Assembly: GCA_963989385.1 (NCBI GenBank)
Contig: OZ022503.1
Location: forward strand, 50,528,858-50,592,857
Direction of reading: 5' to 3'
Length of the DNA: 64,000 nucleotides
DNA from: Ctena decussata
Lineage: Eukaryota; Mollusca; Bivalvia; Lucinida; Lucinidae
The notes under the pieces were generated by a model. The model did no database searches. It worked only from the letters and a program-made list of their open reading frames with translations, and had not been told where the DNA came from. Position numbers and translations under genes: made by a program. Below, piece by piece: positions 36,023 through 48,232 of the stretch. Within the stretch, counting starts at the first letter, position 1, and each line of letters begins with the position of its first letter.

Positions 36023-36204
36023 CAGGGGTCAGCCTAGAGCTTTCAGACAGGGAGAAGTTTTGCATCATTTTCTGCACTTGAGAGGGAAGTTTTGGTCCAA
36101 ATTTTTGATTTCCCTATATGTTCTATACATTTTCACTTCTCCCTCAGCTCAAAATTGGGAGAAGTCAGCCAACTTGGGGAGACCGCCCTCCAGGCTTAGC
36201 CCTG
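36023..36204. mobile_element. Family G MITE 63 bp upstream of an FHOD exon
   Basis: CAGGGGTCAGCCTAGAGC..CAGGCTTAGCCCTG, flanked by ATTAC on both sides (36018-36022, 36205-36209). Contains ACAGGGAGAAGTTTTGCA and CACTTCTCCCTCAGCTCAAA. Orientation opposite to 59755. Confidence 0.75.
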
Positions 36205-36267
36205 ATTACATGTCACAAAGCTTCTTGAATACCAGCCTAATATTGTTCTGTTTGTATACCTTTACAG

Positions 36268-36392
36268 CTCGAGGACTGTGCCTTACAGATTTATCGGTAC
36301 CACAATGGGACTCAGGGGGATTATGGGACATATTTGGATCTTGAATCTACCATTGATGAACAGGCAGAAGATTTAGAAGGATTTCAAGATCA
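36268..36392 (+). CDS. FHOD: FHOD exon, second half of GTPase-binding domain
   Basis: Acceptor TTTACAG, then 41 codons plus two bases, donor GTAAGT (phase 2). Reads LEDCALQIYRYHNGTQGDYG, then TYLDLESTIDEQAEDLEGFQD. Vertebrate FHOD proteins have L(E/D)DC(A/T)LQ, YLDLE and LEGFQ/Y at the same positions. A short insertion after LQIY (RYHNGTQGDYG) is longer than I recall for vertebrate FHOD3. This is the exon both candidate 5' ends would share. It is hemmed in by two MITEs: one ending 63 bp before it, one starting 29 bp after it. Confidence 0.95.
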
Positions 36393-36421
36393 GTAAGTTA
36401 GCACTGTTTGCGGTAGATGCA

Positions 36422-36618
36422 GGGCTCCAGATAAGAAGGGGTAAAAGGAATAATTCAGAGATAATTTTTCTTATTTCTCAGTGGAAACATATGTTGTGTC
36501 CCCTCATTAAACCGTCTCAGCGAGACGGTTCTAATGAGGGGTCACAACATATGTTTAACGAAAATAAAGGAAATTTATCCCTAAATTATTTCTGTTACCC
36601 CTTCTTATCTGGAACCCT
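36422..36618. repeat. Family C palindromic MITE just after an FHOD exon
   Basis: GGGCTCCAGATAAGAAGGGG..CCCCTTCTTATCTGGAACCC; centre AAACCGTCTCAGCGAGACGGTT. Starts 29 bp after the donor at 36392. Confidence 0.85.
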
Positions 36619-38300
36619 GAATTGGATGTATCAGGAGATAGAGACTCTGAGGGCCCATTGCTTAGACTTAGTTTAAAGTTAACCCCAAGGTTAGCCATAC
36701 AGTTTACACCAGCTAAACTCGAGGATAGTTTAAACTAGATCTGAGCAGTCAGTTCTTAGTGTTTAAACTTGGACATTCTAATTATTTAAACACCTAACCC
36801 AGTTTGCTTTGAACTGAAACTGATTACTAAAATCCCACAACTTATCTCTGGTTTCCTATTCTTTGTGGTGCATTTTATTCAGTTTTCCCATTTGCATGTC
36901 ATCATGCAATGATACTGGCTTATATTTCAACCACACTGAAATATAATAGGTCTGTTATAATAGTTTAACTATTAACACCTCAGTTTTAATGAGTTTTTTG
37001 CGTAATTAATATTCATGTACATCACTTCGACCATTAATACTAGTTTCTCATCATCTTTCATCTTTTCAAAAAATGAGGACAGGTTACTTATAGGTGACAC
37101 CATTTTACATGTAACACGTAAATCACCAAAAGCAAAAATAGTTAATTTGTGAACAGCATAGATCCAGATGAGGCGGCGCATTTTGAGGTGCCTCATCTGG
37201 ATCCACATTGTTTGCCCTCTAGTCTTTGAATTCTCAGTAGGATGATGCTTGGGCGAAACATTTTTTGAAGTTTTGCAAATGTTAATTTTGTCATCTGCTT
37301 TTTGGCATTTTAATTAAAAGTTTCAGGTAGCAAGTCATACTTTCTCTCAGTTATCCAAATCCACAGGAAAGGGATGTATTTTGTTGGCTCTTTAGCTTCT
37401 TGTTCCAATCACCTCACATAGGCATTTGAGGGTTAAAGTATTCACAAAATTGATCTCTTAGTTACCTTCAAGACACCTTTAACAAGACGCTCTGTACAAC
37501 CAAATTTGCTGACAATTATAAATCTTCAAACACTTTCTTCAGCTCTTACTTACATAAATTGACCGGATGAGTCGTCCACTTGTTATATTTGGATCCCCTC
37601 TTACCATTGTCAAGTGTGGGCTTATGTTGTATAGAGATATCCTTAAGTGGTTTTATTGGCATATTAAATCTATATTGTATTACCCTTGGTAAACTTACCC
37701 CTTGATTTATTGTTGATAAATTATTAAAGGAAAGTTGGAAACTTGGATACTACAAGCAGGTCTTAATGGACAGAAGTGGAGTGACTGCTTTTTCTAGAAA
37801 AATGAACCATTTATAAACTGGTATATTTCATTATAAATGTCAGGGTTCTCACTAGGATTTTGAAAGTAGGAGACCCAGAGCCACTTTGGGGGAAAAAAGT
37901 GTCTCAAAATGTAATTCAACAAATTTCCCAGGAAAACAAGCAGTCCTAGGCAAAAATCAGGGATGAGGAACTCCAAATAAATATGAGTTCTAGGCAAAAA
38001 ATAGGGCAGGAGAACTCCAAATAAATTTGGAGTCCCTATAAAAGCCAACCAAGCTTTATTTCCTGGAACTAGTATACCTTAGATTTGTCTTGCCATATAA
38101 TGCCCTATAAACATTGTACTTGCTGACGTTCATTATGCAAATGAAGCCCATAGCTGTTTTCATATTCATGAATCTACTAATTAGCCTGTCAGTTGCCCAT
38201 ATAAAAAATAATTTGTAAGCAATTAGATGGGAGATTGAAATTTATTACCACTGTCTGGTTGTGTTAATGCATAAAGAGCTGTGTCATGCAGTAGAAATGT
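36619..38300. other. Intron stretch with a family A2 hairpin
   Basis: Hairpin 37147-37215 (GATCCAGATGAGGCGGC / GTGCCTCATCTGGATCCAC). Two ~55-bp imperfect direct repeats with GAACTCCAAATAAAT at 37920-38035. No gene. Confidence 0.5.
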
Positions 38301-38308
38301 TGCAATTA

Positions 38309-38545
38309 CGGTGTATGGGTACACCGCCCTGTTTTTTTCTGCCATACTTATCAAGGGAAATAATATGTATGGCCTCCTGTTTGCTTCCCTGGCTGAGAGC
38401 CTTTCGAAAATGGGGTCTTCTCTTAAAGGAAAGAATTTGCTCCTAAAGGAGCAAATTCTTTCCATTAAGGGTTGACCCTCACTGAGAAGGGTGGTAAAAA
38501 CAAAAATGGCAGAGTTGCTTCCCCTGAAAGTGTATCCATTTAACT
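38309..38545. repeat. Family E palindromic repeat
   Basis: GGTGTATGGGTACACC at the left, AAAGTGTATCCATTTAAC at the right. Central perfect palindrome GGAAAGAATTTGCTCC / GGAGCAAATTCTTTCC at 38428-38463. Confidence 0.65.
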
Positions 38546-38920
38546 TTGAAAGCACCATAGTTATACACAAATCAGCAAGTAGCAAGTAAAATTTATTCAT
38601 TTAAGAACTTGGGAGGGTGGGGGTGGGTGTGCTAAGGTCTATGGTGGATGGGGCATAAATGTTCATGGCTCCATTTTCTTTGTGTTTCAAATCGTGGCTA
38701 ATTGCAAGTTTTACTTGTTTCACCAGTAAACTCCTCATTCAAGTAAAGTTGGAAGCAGTTCAAGTTGTGTTTTCTTTCAAAACAATACAATACTAAATTT
38801 GAAAGCAACGATTCCTTGTTTAATTGGAATGGTGAGACGCACCAAATTAAAACAGACCTTATTCCCCCGTTATCAAGACTACTTTTCATCTAAAGTATGC
38901 AGCCTTGGAGTGAGTATCAA

Positions 38921-38990
38921 GTCCCAGTAACTCAGAGGGTTAAGCATTAGCCTGCAAAGCTTGCAGTCTTGGTTTGAATCCTGCTGGAGG
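38921..38990 (+). repeat. tRNA-like sequence
   Basis: A-box-like GTAACTCAGAGGG and B-box GGTTTGAATCC at tRNA spacing; acceptor arms do not pair. Likely a SINE head or relic. Confidence 0.5.
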
Positions 38991-39019
38991 CTGGGTTCCA
39001 TTTCATGCAGCCATACATT

Positions 39020-39258
39020 GATTGATTGATTGTTTTGGGTTTAACAGCCCTTTGAGACAGTATTTCAGTCTATATTGGGCCGTCTTCCAGAGAGGGAGAA
39101 AGAGGAGAAACGGTAGACGAGAGGAAAAAATGTCCAAACAACCCCCACCCGCACCTACTGCAAGCACAGTAGGCCCTTGCCCTACAATGTTCCAAATCAA
39201 TAGGATGCCCCGGAACTGGAAGTTACATACAGCACCATCTCACCACCCGACCACCCTC
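39020..39258 (-). mobile_element. Retroposon insertion (truncated LINE or SINE) with 14-bp target duplication
   Basis: TGCAGCCATACATT flanks both sides (39006-39019, 39259-39272). Read on the minus strand the insert ends ..GGGCTGTTAAACCCAAAAC(AATC)n, a tail type common to mollusc non-LTR elements. No RT coding recognised. Confidence 0.8.
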
Positions 39259-39272
39259 TGCAGCCATACATT

Positions 39273-42020
39273 ATCATGATTTCAGTTTGATACAACTGAA
39301 ATACTTTCGGATGGGGGATCCAACATAAATGTGAACCAGTTTGTAAATTTATAGTAAAAGATGTATAAATTGATGTACATTGAAGTTTGTAATAAAATTT
39401 ATCTCTCAGGTCATAACACCCTAAAGCACAGCTGTTTATCTAGGTAAAATAAATTCTATTTTTTGGCAAAGATTAATTTTGTGCCTGCTCATTACAGGTA
39501 TGTAGTATCAGGTAATTTCAGGTTCGACTAAAGAAAATATTGTGGGTATCTGATGTAATGTCAGTGGGTAGCATAATTCACTTTCAAATCAGGTAAATGT
39601 TGTAAATAAGATTCAAAATATTTTTGGAGAGAGTCCATATTGTTGACTCAGGTCCTTATTAAACATGCAGTGTGCATAATTTTGCTTTTAAAGGAATGAA
39701 CTTTATTTAAGCATTCAAGATGATGCCCTTAAAAGTAAAATTCTCTTCTTTGTCACAAAATTGAGAATCTTAGTGATGCTTATTTCTGATGGAGAAAAAA
39801 CGGTGCCTTTATTACAACTTGAGATCAGTCAGCAGATCTTGAGTCATTTGCGTATGCTTTAGGTCCATTTTCTTCGTACTGACTTATTGCGGCTTTTGTA
39901 GGTTTTTAAGTATAAAACCACAACCCACAGTTTAAGTAGAATATAGCCTAGTTTGATGATTCAGTCCTTAAGAATAATAAAGACAATCCAGAGATTGATT
40001 GTTACTTTGATTGAACTATTTTAAGTGATAAATAAGGGTTGTATAAATATATCTCAATTGATCCTGTAGTATATATTACCGTAAAAACCTTAAAGAAATG
40101 GGATAGAATTATAGAAAGCCCTGAACAAACAGTGTAGACCCAGATCAGACTGCTCCTAATGGAGCAGTCTGATCAGGGTCTGCAATGTTCGCAATTCGTC
40201 TTGCAAAATTGAACTCATCACCAAATTGTAAAATCGAGATTTTTCAGAGTTTGAGGTTAATTCCAGTTAATGCACCAGTCATTTGTAACCAGCTTCCCCC
40301 AGCCCCTGGGGAATAGCATGGGCTTCGACTTTTCATCCAGCTTAACCCCCCTATTAGTCCCACGCTGTTCGTAAACCACTGCTGCAGACCCCGCAGCCTG
40401 TTACATTTTACTTCCACTGCTATATTTGCCTAAAAGAAAAGATCCCAGCATTTGCCCGGCACTATGGGGAGGATGCAAATGTAAAAACATGAATCATTTC
40501 CCCACCTACCCCCAACCGTGCCCTAGGACTGGCATAATGGTTAAGTATGTTGTCTCAATATGCCCAACATGTAGGATAATTAGGGTATCACATAATTTAT
40601 CAGATACAAATATTGTCTCGCAAGTGTCGATTTATAGCATACACTTTGTTGATAATAACAAAGCATTCCAATGCCTTTAATTTTATGTTTGCTATTTAAT
40701 GGTTTGTCAACAACGTCAAAGTTGACATTTTAGTATCTGTTTAATGGTGACATAATGATATGCTGTCTTTTGATGGTCCTTGTTTTGTGCAATCTTGATG
40801 TTAACATAGGTGTTGAATTGTTTATGTCAGCCTTAGTCATAGGGGTGTCAAAGTGGTAGGTTAGAGTGTTCGGCATTGGTGATGGTGATGCTCACAGACC
40901 CCAAGGGGTCAGGCTTGTTTGTGGACGCTTGGGCCAGTCACAGCAAAACCTTCTTTGTCCTTACAGCCTAATTTACTACAGGAAAGCTTTGGAGTGCTTC
41001 GGGGGCATGGGTGAGGGGGTTTTAACCACATGTCTCTTGATTTTAAGAAAATGCGGTGTTAATTCCATGATTCTTTTGGGAAAGATGACTCAGTCCTGCA
41101 GTCAAAACTACCAACATTATAAATTATAAGAGTTTAAACTTTCAAAAGTATTATATGCAAAAAAAAATACTTTTTTTTTTTGCTGAAAAAAAAGTGAGGA
41201 ACTTTTGCAGAGCAAAAGTTTCCCACATTTTTTCAGCAAAAAGTATGAGCTCTCTTGGTTTTATGCATACTAGAAGAATCAACAAAGCACTTACACACAA
41301 CTTTATTAAGCTAACAATGCTGTGAACAACAGGGCCCTGAATTTTAGTAACAGACATTTGCTAAGAGGCAGTTGACCAGCAGACCATGATATCATATTGT
41401 CCCATCAAAAACCATAAAAATCAGATATAAAATGGACAGCTATAGATCATTGACAGGTTAACATATCATATCAGCTGACAGTATAACTATATCAGATTTA
41501 TATACTGATAAAGGTAAAGAATTTTAGAAACAGAAAGAACCTCCTTTTTTTAGGTCAGCGAAAAGGACAATGAAACAGTTGGTTGAGATGAAGAAGCAAT
41601 ACTTGTCTTGTATCTTCTTGCAGTTCATTGAAGATTTCTCAGTCTTTTATCTCTTTGATATCCTCTGTGTGCATGTTTAAGGTCACAGACCACAGAGTAA
41701 AATTGTATTTTACCCATTCTGTAGTGTTTCTTTCAGATCATACAGTGGAAAATGGCATGACATAATGCACACAAAAATACAAACTGACCTGCAGAATGTG
41801 TTTCAACAAAATATAGATTACTGTTTTGATAACATTGACACCATTGGCTTAGATTTAGGATTACCCTAAGAAGCTTAGGAAGTTAGATTAGTACACTGCC
41901 AGACATTGAATCGTAATTTTTTTTAAAAAAATTGGGACACCTAAAATAATTACTGTAACGGTGTAACTATCCTAAAAATTGAATAGTTTGGTTTATTCAA
42001 TGTAAGAATGCATCTAAATG
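39273..42020. other. 2.7-kb intron stretch with a family A hairpin and one palindrome
   Basis: Family A hairpin 40125-40192 (AGACCCAGATCAGACTGCTCC / GGAGCAGTCTGATCAGGGTCT). Palindrome 41170-41248 (TTTTTGCTGAAAAAAAAGTG..CACATTTTTTCAGCAAAAA, core AACTTTTGCAGAGCAAAAGTT), related to the core at 55411-55484. No gene. Confidence 0.55.
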
Positions 42021-42065
42021 GCTGAATGAGCAGTCTGTTCTGGGTACTGTTTGCTCATACCTATG

Positions 42066-42274
42066 GTCAAGTCAGGTAAATTCGGACAGCAGGTAAATTC
42101 GGAGAGTGAAGTTGTTTCCTTTATATGCCAGTTGTTTGGAATTAAAACAAAATTAACTGGGCAAACAGTGAAAATCCTGATGAGAGGGCTCATTATGAGC
42201 CATCTCATCTGGATTTTCACTCTTTGCAGTGCTATGTCCGAATTTACCGGCTGTCCGAAGTTACTCGACTTGAC
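42066..42274. mobile_element. Palindromic MITE with 6-bp target duplication and family A2 core
   Basis: GTCAAGTCAGGTAAATTCGG at the left; TCCGAAGTTACTCGACTTGAC at the right; CCTATG on both sides (42060-42065, 42275-42280). A second inner pair GGTAAATTCGGA/TCCGAATTTACC and a family A2 hairpin at 42155-42226 sit inside. A separate family A half-copy precedes it at 42025-42056. Confidence 0.75.
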
Positions 42275-42499
42275 CCTATGTGTCCCAATCTTTAGAATTT
42301 TGACGGTACCTTACAAACAGCTGTTTCAGCCTGTGGACTGTCTGTTATGTTAATCGAAGTCTGCAGTATTTGCCGTTTGCTGGAAGGAAAATATTGGTTC
42401 ATGGTCTTGTATTTGTGTGATGTGACCAGATTATTAATATCTGATCCTTTTAGTTCACTGTCCTTGTTACTTTTTCAAGTGACAGCAGATCCTTTTACA

Positions 42500-42699
42500 G
42501 AGCTCTAGATAAGAGGGAGTATTTGATGATAATTAAGGATAATTTTTCTTATTTCTCATCGAAACCATATTTTGTGACCCCTCATCTGAACCGTCTCGTC
42601 GAGACGGTTCAGATGAGGGGTCACAACATATGTTTTTATGCAGAATTAACAAAAATTATCACTAATTATCACCAAATACCCCCTCTTATCTAGAGCTCT
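42500..42699. repeat. Family C palindromic MITE, well preserved copy
   Basis: GAGCTCTAGATAAGAGGG..CCCTCTTATCTAGAGCTC with the same perfect central dyad as 34696-34895. Confidence 0.85.
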
Positions 42700-43697
42700 G
42701 CTTTTAGTAAACTTTCTGTCATGTGCTTATCTGCATGTTTATTTCAACAGGTATACAGGTTATTTGCAGTATTAAAATTTCATTTTAATCTCATTTTGAT
42801 GAATCTGGAACATAAATGTACATATAACAAGTCATATAGCATGCCTTTTATAAGAATCATATTGTATATTGATTGGAGATAACAAGTAAATTAGTCAGAT
42901 TTCTGTATTTAAGGTTAAGTTACTTTCATGATGTCACCAGAAGAAAGCCCAGGTATGGTGAAAGTAGAAACATTTGTCCGCCTTGATTTTTGTTGTGTCC
43001 AGATAGAAAGCTTTTACCGTCGTTAGACTGTTGTCAAAGAAACAAAAAGACTGACTTGTGCACATAGCAAATTGTAAAGCTGCATTTCACAAAGCTTCAG
43101 ATATGGATAAGGGGCAGGGGAAGTGTGTGGGGTATTAAATGGCATTTTTTGTGAGACAGTTTTTCCAGATTTGCCTGATTATTGTAGGCTCTTTTTAGAA
43201 CTGTATCTCCTGGGCTGTTCTGTGAGCTCCAACATAATGCTGTTGTACAGGGGTTTCATTAACATTTTGGCACCTATGGATCAGGGCAAAGTAAGCGGGG
43301 GATTTCATATGTTTTTCATACAACTCCTATACAAATTTACAAAATACAGGCAGAGCATAAGGCCTGAGTAGAAGGGGAAAATCCCCGCCTCCCACTTCCT
43401 AATGACACCCCTGGTTATATTAAAATGAGAAAGATAGTATTTTCAGAATTCATCTAAATACCCCATATCTGATATAAAGCTTTGATGTAGCAGATAGAAC
43501 TCGTTGTTGGATCTGATTGTCATGTTAAATGTGGGACTAGAATCTGATGTGAAACTTGACCTTTGTATTTATATGTACACACACACGTCATATCATTCAT
43601 ATTTATGCATGTTCCAGAAGTACATATGTATGATTAATTCTAATGAACTTTGTGCTGTCTGCATAATGTAGGCTAATCACCATACTGCATGAAACCA
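42700..43697. other. Intron stretch, nothing recognised
   Basis: No gene or repeat seen. Confidence 0.4.
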
Positions 43698-43897
43698 GTG
43701 TTCCAGATAAGAAGGGATAACAGGGATAATTTAAGGAAAATGTTCCAGATTTCTCCCTAGAAATGTAAGTTGTGATCCCTCATTAGAAACGGCCTCTCCA
43801 ATGTGGTTCGAATGAGGGGTCACAACATACGCTTTTATTCAGAAATAAAGAAAATTATCTCTGAAATATCCCAATACCCATCCTTATCTTGTGCTCA
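43698..43897. repeat. Family C palindromic MITE, moderately diverged
   Basis: GTTCCAGATAAGAAGGG..CATCCTTATCTTGTGCT; centre TCATTAGAAACGG / GGTTCGAATGAGGGGTCAC. Confidence 0.7.
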
Positions 43898-44445
43898 GAT
43901 GAATCAGCATGTAACATATTGTTTTGTAATCATGCGTGGTAGGATTCTGATTGTGTATCAATAATTACTTGCCCAGATTAAGTGATGCAAAATATGAATG
44001 ATCATTCTTGAACTAGTCTGAAGATCCCATCATTCATACTGTAAATCACTTGGAAGGATCATGATTCTGCCAAATAAGTATTTGCAGATTTCCGGTTCTT
44101 TTTGAACGGGATATTAATGCTTATTTTGAAAACATACAGAATTAGCTAACTTTACAGTTACCTGAAAAGAACTGTGACTTTGTCTTGTGCCAAAATAAAT
44201 TTGAATGGTTTGGGCTGATATAAATAGCAAAAGAATTTTGATTACACTGACAGAGTTTATTGAAATTTTGTAGTTATTGTGATATATTATCAGGCTGGCT
44301 ATGCTGTAGGTTGCAGGTTTGAATCCCAGTTCGACCAGCCAGAACTTAAAAAATTCTGACTCATCTAAGGGGTAAGTGGGTACCACTTCGAATCACAGAA
44401 GGATAAAGGCAGTGAAAGGAGAGGGACGGCTCCACCTTTCATATG

Positions 44446-44718
44446 AGCTGGGCCGCATCGCGCAATTGGTAGGGAGCCTGACTTATAAGCCACAGGTCCT
44501 TGGTTCCATACCCTGTCTGGCCACTATCTTCCATTTCTCCTGCTGCTGATTCAAGAAGGGCAGTTGTCAGTTTCTGGTGAAAGTAAGTGCACTTAGTACT
44601 GGTTTACCGCTTAGGAGGTCTAAGCCTGCCCAGGAATAGTATGGTTAGGTTAACTGACCGTCCCGACATGACCTTAGCTGTTTACCGTGGACGTTAAACA
44701 ATAACACAACAACAACAA
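44446..44718 (+). mobile_element. Full-length tRNA-derived SINE
   Basis: tRNA-related head with A-box-like GCGCAATTGGTAGGG and B-box-like GGTTCCATACCC, then the conserved body (TGATTCAAGAAGGGCAGTTG, CACTTAGTACTGGTTTACCG, GACCGTCCCGACATGACCTT, TTTACCGTGGACGTTAAAC) and an (ACA)n tail. Flanks CCTTTCATATG (44435-44445) and CCTTCCATATG (44719-44729) are a target duplication with one mismatch. Other copies: 35632 and 53120. Confidence 0.85.
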
Positions 44719-44750
44719 CCTTCCATATGCTGTGCCCAAAATATGGTCAG

Positions 44751-45905
44751 CAAGGTTGGGCGGTAAATTCCACCCCCGGTATTTACCAGTGGAATTTACC
44801 GGTATTTACCGGTCTGGAAAATACTCCCAAAGTGGAAAATACTGGCAAATACTGGTCGATTGAACTTTTTCACCTTTGAATCTTGCTAAAACCAAAACCA
44901 AGTCAACTTAAAATAATAAATATTCAAACTAAATGACTTTTAGATGTTTTAGATAATTTTTATATTAAATATGAAGTTAATCATCAGAAAGAATAATATG
45001 TTTCACAAAGCAGGCTGAAACAGCCAAAATGTGGATTTAAGACAAAAAATTTGACAGTTTCACAAGTATGACCATTATCTTGATTCGACTTTATTATTTG
45101 TCCTTATTTAAACTCAAACAGCATAAAAATACAGGTAAGAAATTACAGGTAAATTTGCCTGTGCACCTGGCCAGTCACCTGTGACACCCAATTTGCAAGA
45201 CAATGTCTAAATTGTTAAAACAACAAGTTTCAAAACAATGTTTATTTAAAAGAGCAGAGTATTGCTTGGGGCAAGGATAGAAACAGTAAGTTGTCAGGAT
45301 GGGTTTCTGTTTTATACAAAGGTTAGACAGTAAAGTCAAGTTGAAGTACATAGAGATGTTATTGGTATGGCTTGAGCTATAGTACATGTATGGCTTAAAC
45401 TCTTGAATACATTTATAGCAGTCAGATAATAATTTGGAAAATCAGTCCTGAAGCTGAACCATCACACATCATTACCAAACTACTATTCACCATAAGCCAA
45501 AAGATCCTATGCCTTTGTTGACCAAGACAACAAGACCAGTGCCAGATGTATTGACTGCAAAACAGTAGTTTGTGCCAAAGTTCCATGACTCCGAGCCCAC
45601 AGAGAGAAATGTCCAGCTGCGAAACAGGCTATTTTTTTCTCCCTAAAACAAATATCTAAATTTCACTGACTAGATAAACTATTAAATAAATAAGTAGATA
45701 CAATTGTTAAACATCAGTATAAATATTAAGTCAGTTGACCAGTATAACTGAATTTGGATTTTGAGTGTAGGTTATTGTATATATTCCAGGCTGGTCAATT
45801 CAATAAACCAGTATTTGCCGGTATTTTCCAGTATTTGCCGGTATTTACCGGTAAATACCGCTGGCATGGAAAATACTCATATTTGCCGGCATTTTGCCAA
45901 CCTTG
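44751..45905. mobile_element. hAT-type element, 1,155 bp, perfect 8-bp target duplication
   Basis: CAAGGTTGGG..TTTTGCCAACCTTG flanked by ATGGTCAG at 44743-44750 and 45906-45913. Subterminal GGTATTTACC/CCGGTATTTGCCGGTATTT arrays at both ends, like the inner element at 30097. Interior has no recognised coding. Confidence 0.88.
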
Positions 45906-46006
45906 ATGGTCAGCCTCTGACACCCACTTTCCTAATGACTACCAGGCTGATAAAACCTTCATATAAACATTTTTTTTGTCGCAACAAAATTACTAAATTT
46001 GTCATA

Positions 46007-46236
46007 CTTAAGGTATATGGATACAAATTCAAGGGGAGCAACTGCCATTTTCAGTTTTTCTTCTTCCCTCTAAGAGTCAACTCTGAATGGAAAAAAATTT
46101 GCTCCCCTTGGAGCAAATGTTATCCTTAAGAATAGATAAGAGCAATGTTGTCTCTGGAAGCAAACAGGAAATAACAAAAGTTTTTTTCCATTGTAAAATT
46201 GGCAGAGAAAAATGGGGGTGTACCCAGACACCTTAA
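46007..46236. repeat. Family E palindromic repeat
   Basis: CTTAAGGTATATGGATAC at the left; GTGTACCCAGACACCTTAAG at the right. Mirrored GGGAGCAACTGCCATTTT / AAAATTGGCAGAG. Confidence 0.65.
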
Positions 46237-46760
46237 GATGGAAACACCATTCAGTTATTTAACGTCACTGACATTTCTAAAACAATGCAAGATTCTAAGT
46301 ATTATTTTAGTGATTAGTTCTGCTGCACAAAAAAGTAAGATTTTTGAAGTGCTTAGATGCTGGCAAGTCTACAAAGCATCATGTCTACATGTTTCCTCAC
46401 CTGATTTAACCTTGGCACAGAACAAGAAACAGGAAATTCTCCACCACCTGATTACCTGTGATACCTGCTGACTGGAATATTACTTCAACTTCTGTAAGAT
46501 ACTGCAAGAATAGGCTTATAATGAGTCAGTGCCACAATAATTGTTGTAGGTATTTAAAGTGGCAGATTTCTGTAACGCAGTTGTACCACTTGTCAAGTGA
46601 TACACACCAGTGTTTTAGAAGTCATTGCTCCAAAGGATACCAGATTTACTTGCAATGTTGCAAGTAAGTTTTCAAGACCCTTTACATCATGAAAATAATT
46701 CATAATAATTCCTCAGGTGGCGGCTACGAGATCTGGAAGACCTGGTGGCACATGTACGCT

Positions 46761-46825
46761 AAAGAAAATTTCTCACAAAATGCTTGGTTTTCATGAACCA
46801 AGCATTTCGTGAGAAATTTTCTTTT
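46761..46825. repeat. 65-bp palindrome
   Basis: AAGAAAATTTCTCACAAAAT.. faces ..ATTTCGTGAGAAATTTTCTT around a TCAT loop; flanks (GTGGCCCCTTATCAGAACC) resemble a damaged family C element. Confidence 0.8.
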
Positions 46826-48232
46826 CATACATTGTGGCCCCTTATCAGAACCACAGGGCAGAGTGTAATATAGTTTTCTGTGGAAAATGAATTGAAATTA
46901 TTATGGAGTTATTACCAGATAATCTCCTTGTCATGATTTGTGTTATACTTTCAAAGCCAATTTGCCTTGCATCATTATTGATCTCTAACCTATCAATATA
47001 TAACAACAATTTTATTATTAATTAACAAGAGAAAATCAGAAGCTAGCATTGGAGATTCCAGAATTTTTTGTTAAAGGATGGATGGATGACTTGAGATTTC
47101 ACATCCTTTTCAACAGCATTTCAGTCACATCAGCACAATGAGAGGGTGATAATGAAAGGCTGTGTTCAATGGAACCAAGTTTACAAATGTAATGATTTCT
47201 GCCTTAAGGAGGAATTGAACTCCTGGGAGTAGGTCAGCAGACTAGCATTTGACCCACTGAGCTACTGGGGCTCCTTTGTAAAAAGAGCAGGAAGTCATAA
47301 ATTTGCATGTGTCATTAAAAGATAAATTTGACTTCATTATAATTCATGTGAACATACAATTTATGCGCTTATTTGGTTTTACATTTTTCTTCATGTCTTC
47401 ATTTGAAAATTTTTAAATCTGTTCGAAAACTTGCAGTACCAGTAAGACAAGCGTGTAATCTGATAGCTTTATCAATTGTTATCCATTGATAATCAAGCCC
47501 AGTGTTAAAAATATCACCAAACATTATATTTAGTACAAAATTGTATTTTGTAAAATTATAAAAACCAGACTTTCAACAATTTGAAAATTTAAAAGTCTGT
47601 GTATCTCTTCCTGTTCCCCATTAGTTCATAGTTTGTGAATTGATCTTATAACAGCAGCATATCAAATAATTGTTGCCAAGTTCTTAAAATGGAAATAGTA
47701 TTCTTGAAGAACCGAGAATTTTGTCTTCGTTTCTCTGATTTGAGGTTGGTAAACATGCATATAACAAGATTTTGTATTTCTTAAACCTACATAGTACTTA
47801 CCTTCTCGGACTACCATGAAAAGATAATTATGCATATTTCAACATAACTGTTTGCATTCAGTCTGTAATGTTTCAAATATATTTTAACAATAATTAAAAA
47901 AGTAAATGAAGAAGAAAAGGTCTTTTGGACTTGGTATGGCATGGCACTTGCAATGACATGGTAGCAGCATGATGTATAACAAATTTGCAAGTGAATGGTT
48001 GAGTAGTGGCAGAAATAAAAATTGTTGCTTTTGTAAATGGAAGGTATGCTTATCCTGAGGGTTTCAAAAATAACTTTATCAGTCTCTGTATCTAGGAGAA
48101 CTTTGATAAGTTGTTTTTGAGGATTACACTTATCGTCTGAATTATGATTCTCCCCAGGTTCCATGTAGAAGGCTGGCAGACGGTGGCTTACAGTAAAAAC
48201 TCTGAAGTTTTGGGGCAGGAATACTTTGTTGA
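46826..48232. other. Intron stretch with one tRNA-like sequence
   Basis: On the minus strand 47204-47274 reads CCCCAGTAGCTCAGTGGGTC (A-box) and GGAGTTCAATTCC (B-box) without a matching acceptor stem. Rest unremarkable. Confidence 0.45.

Noticed and set aside
37794..38048. Hydrophobic minus-strand frame resembling a membrane protein
   Set aside because: AT-rich intron DNA with imperfect direct repeats; no start context, splice sites or family resemblance.
47204..47274. Functional tRNA gene on the minus strand (and similar at 24081, 38921, 59666)
   Set aside because: A- and B-box-like motifs are present but the acceptor stems do not pair; better explained as SINE heads or tRNA relics.
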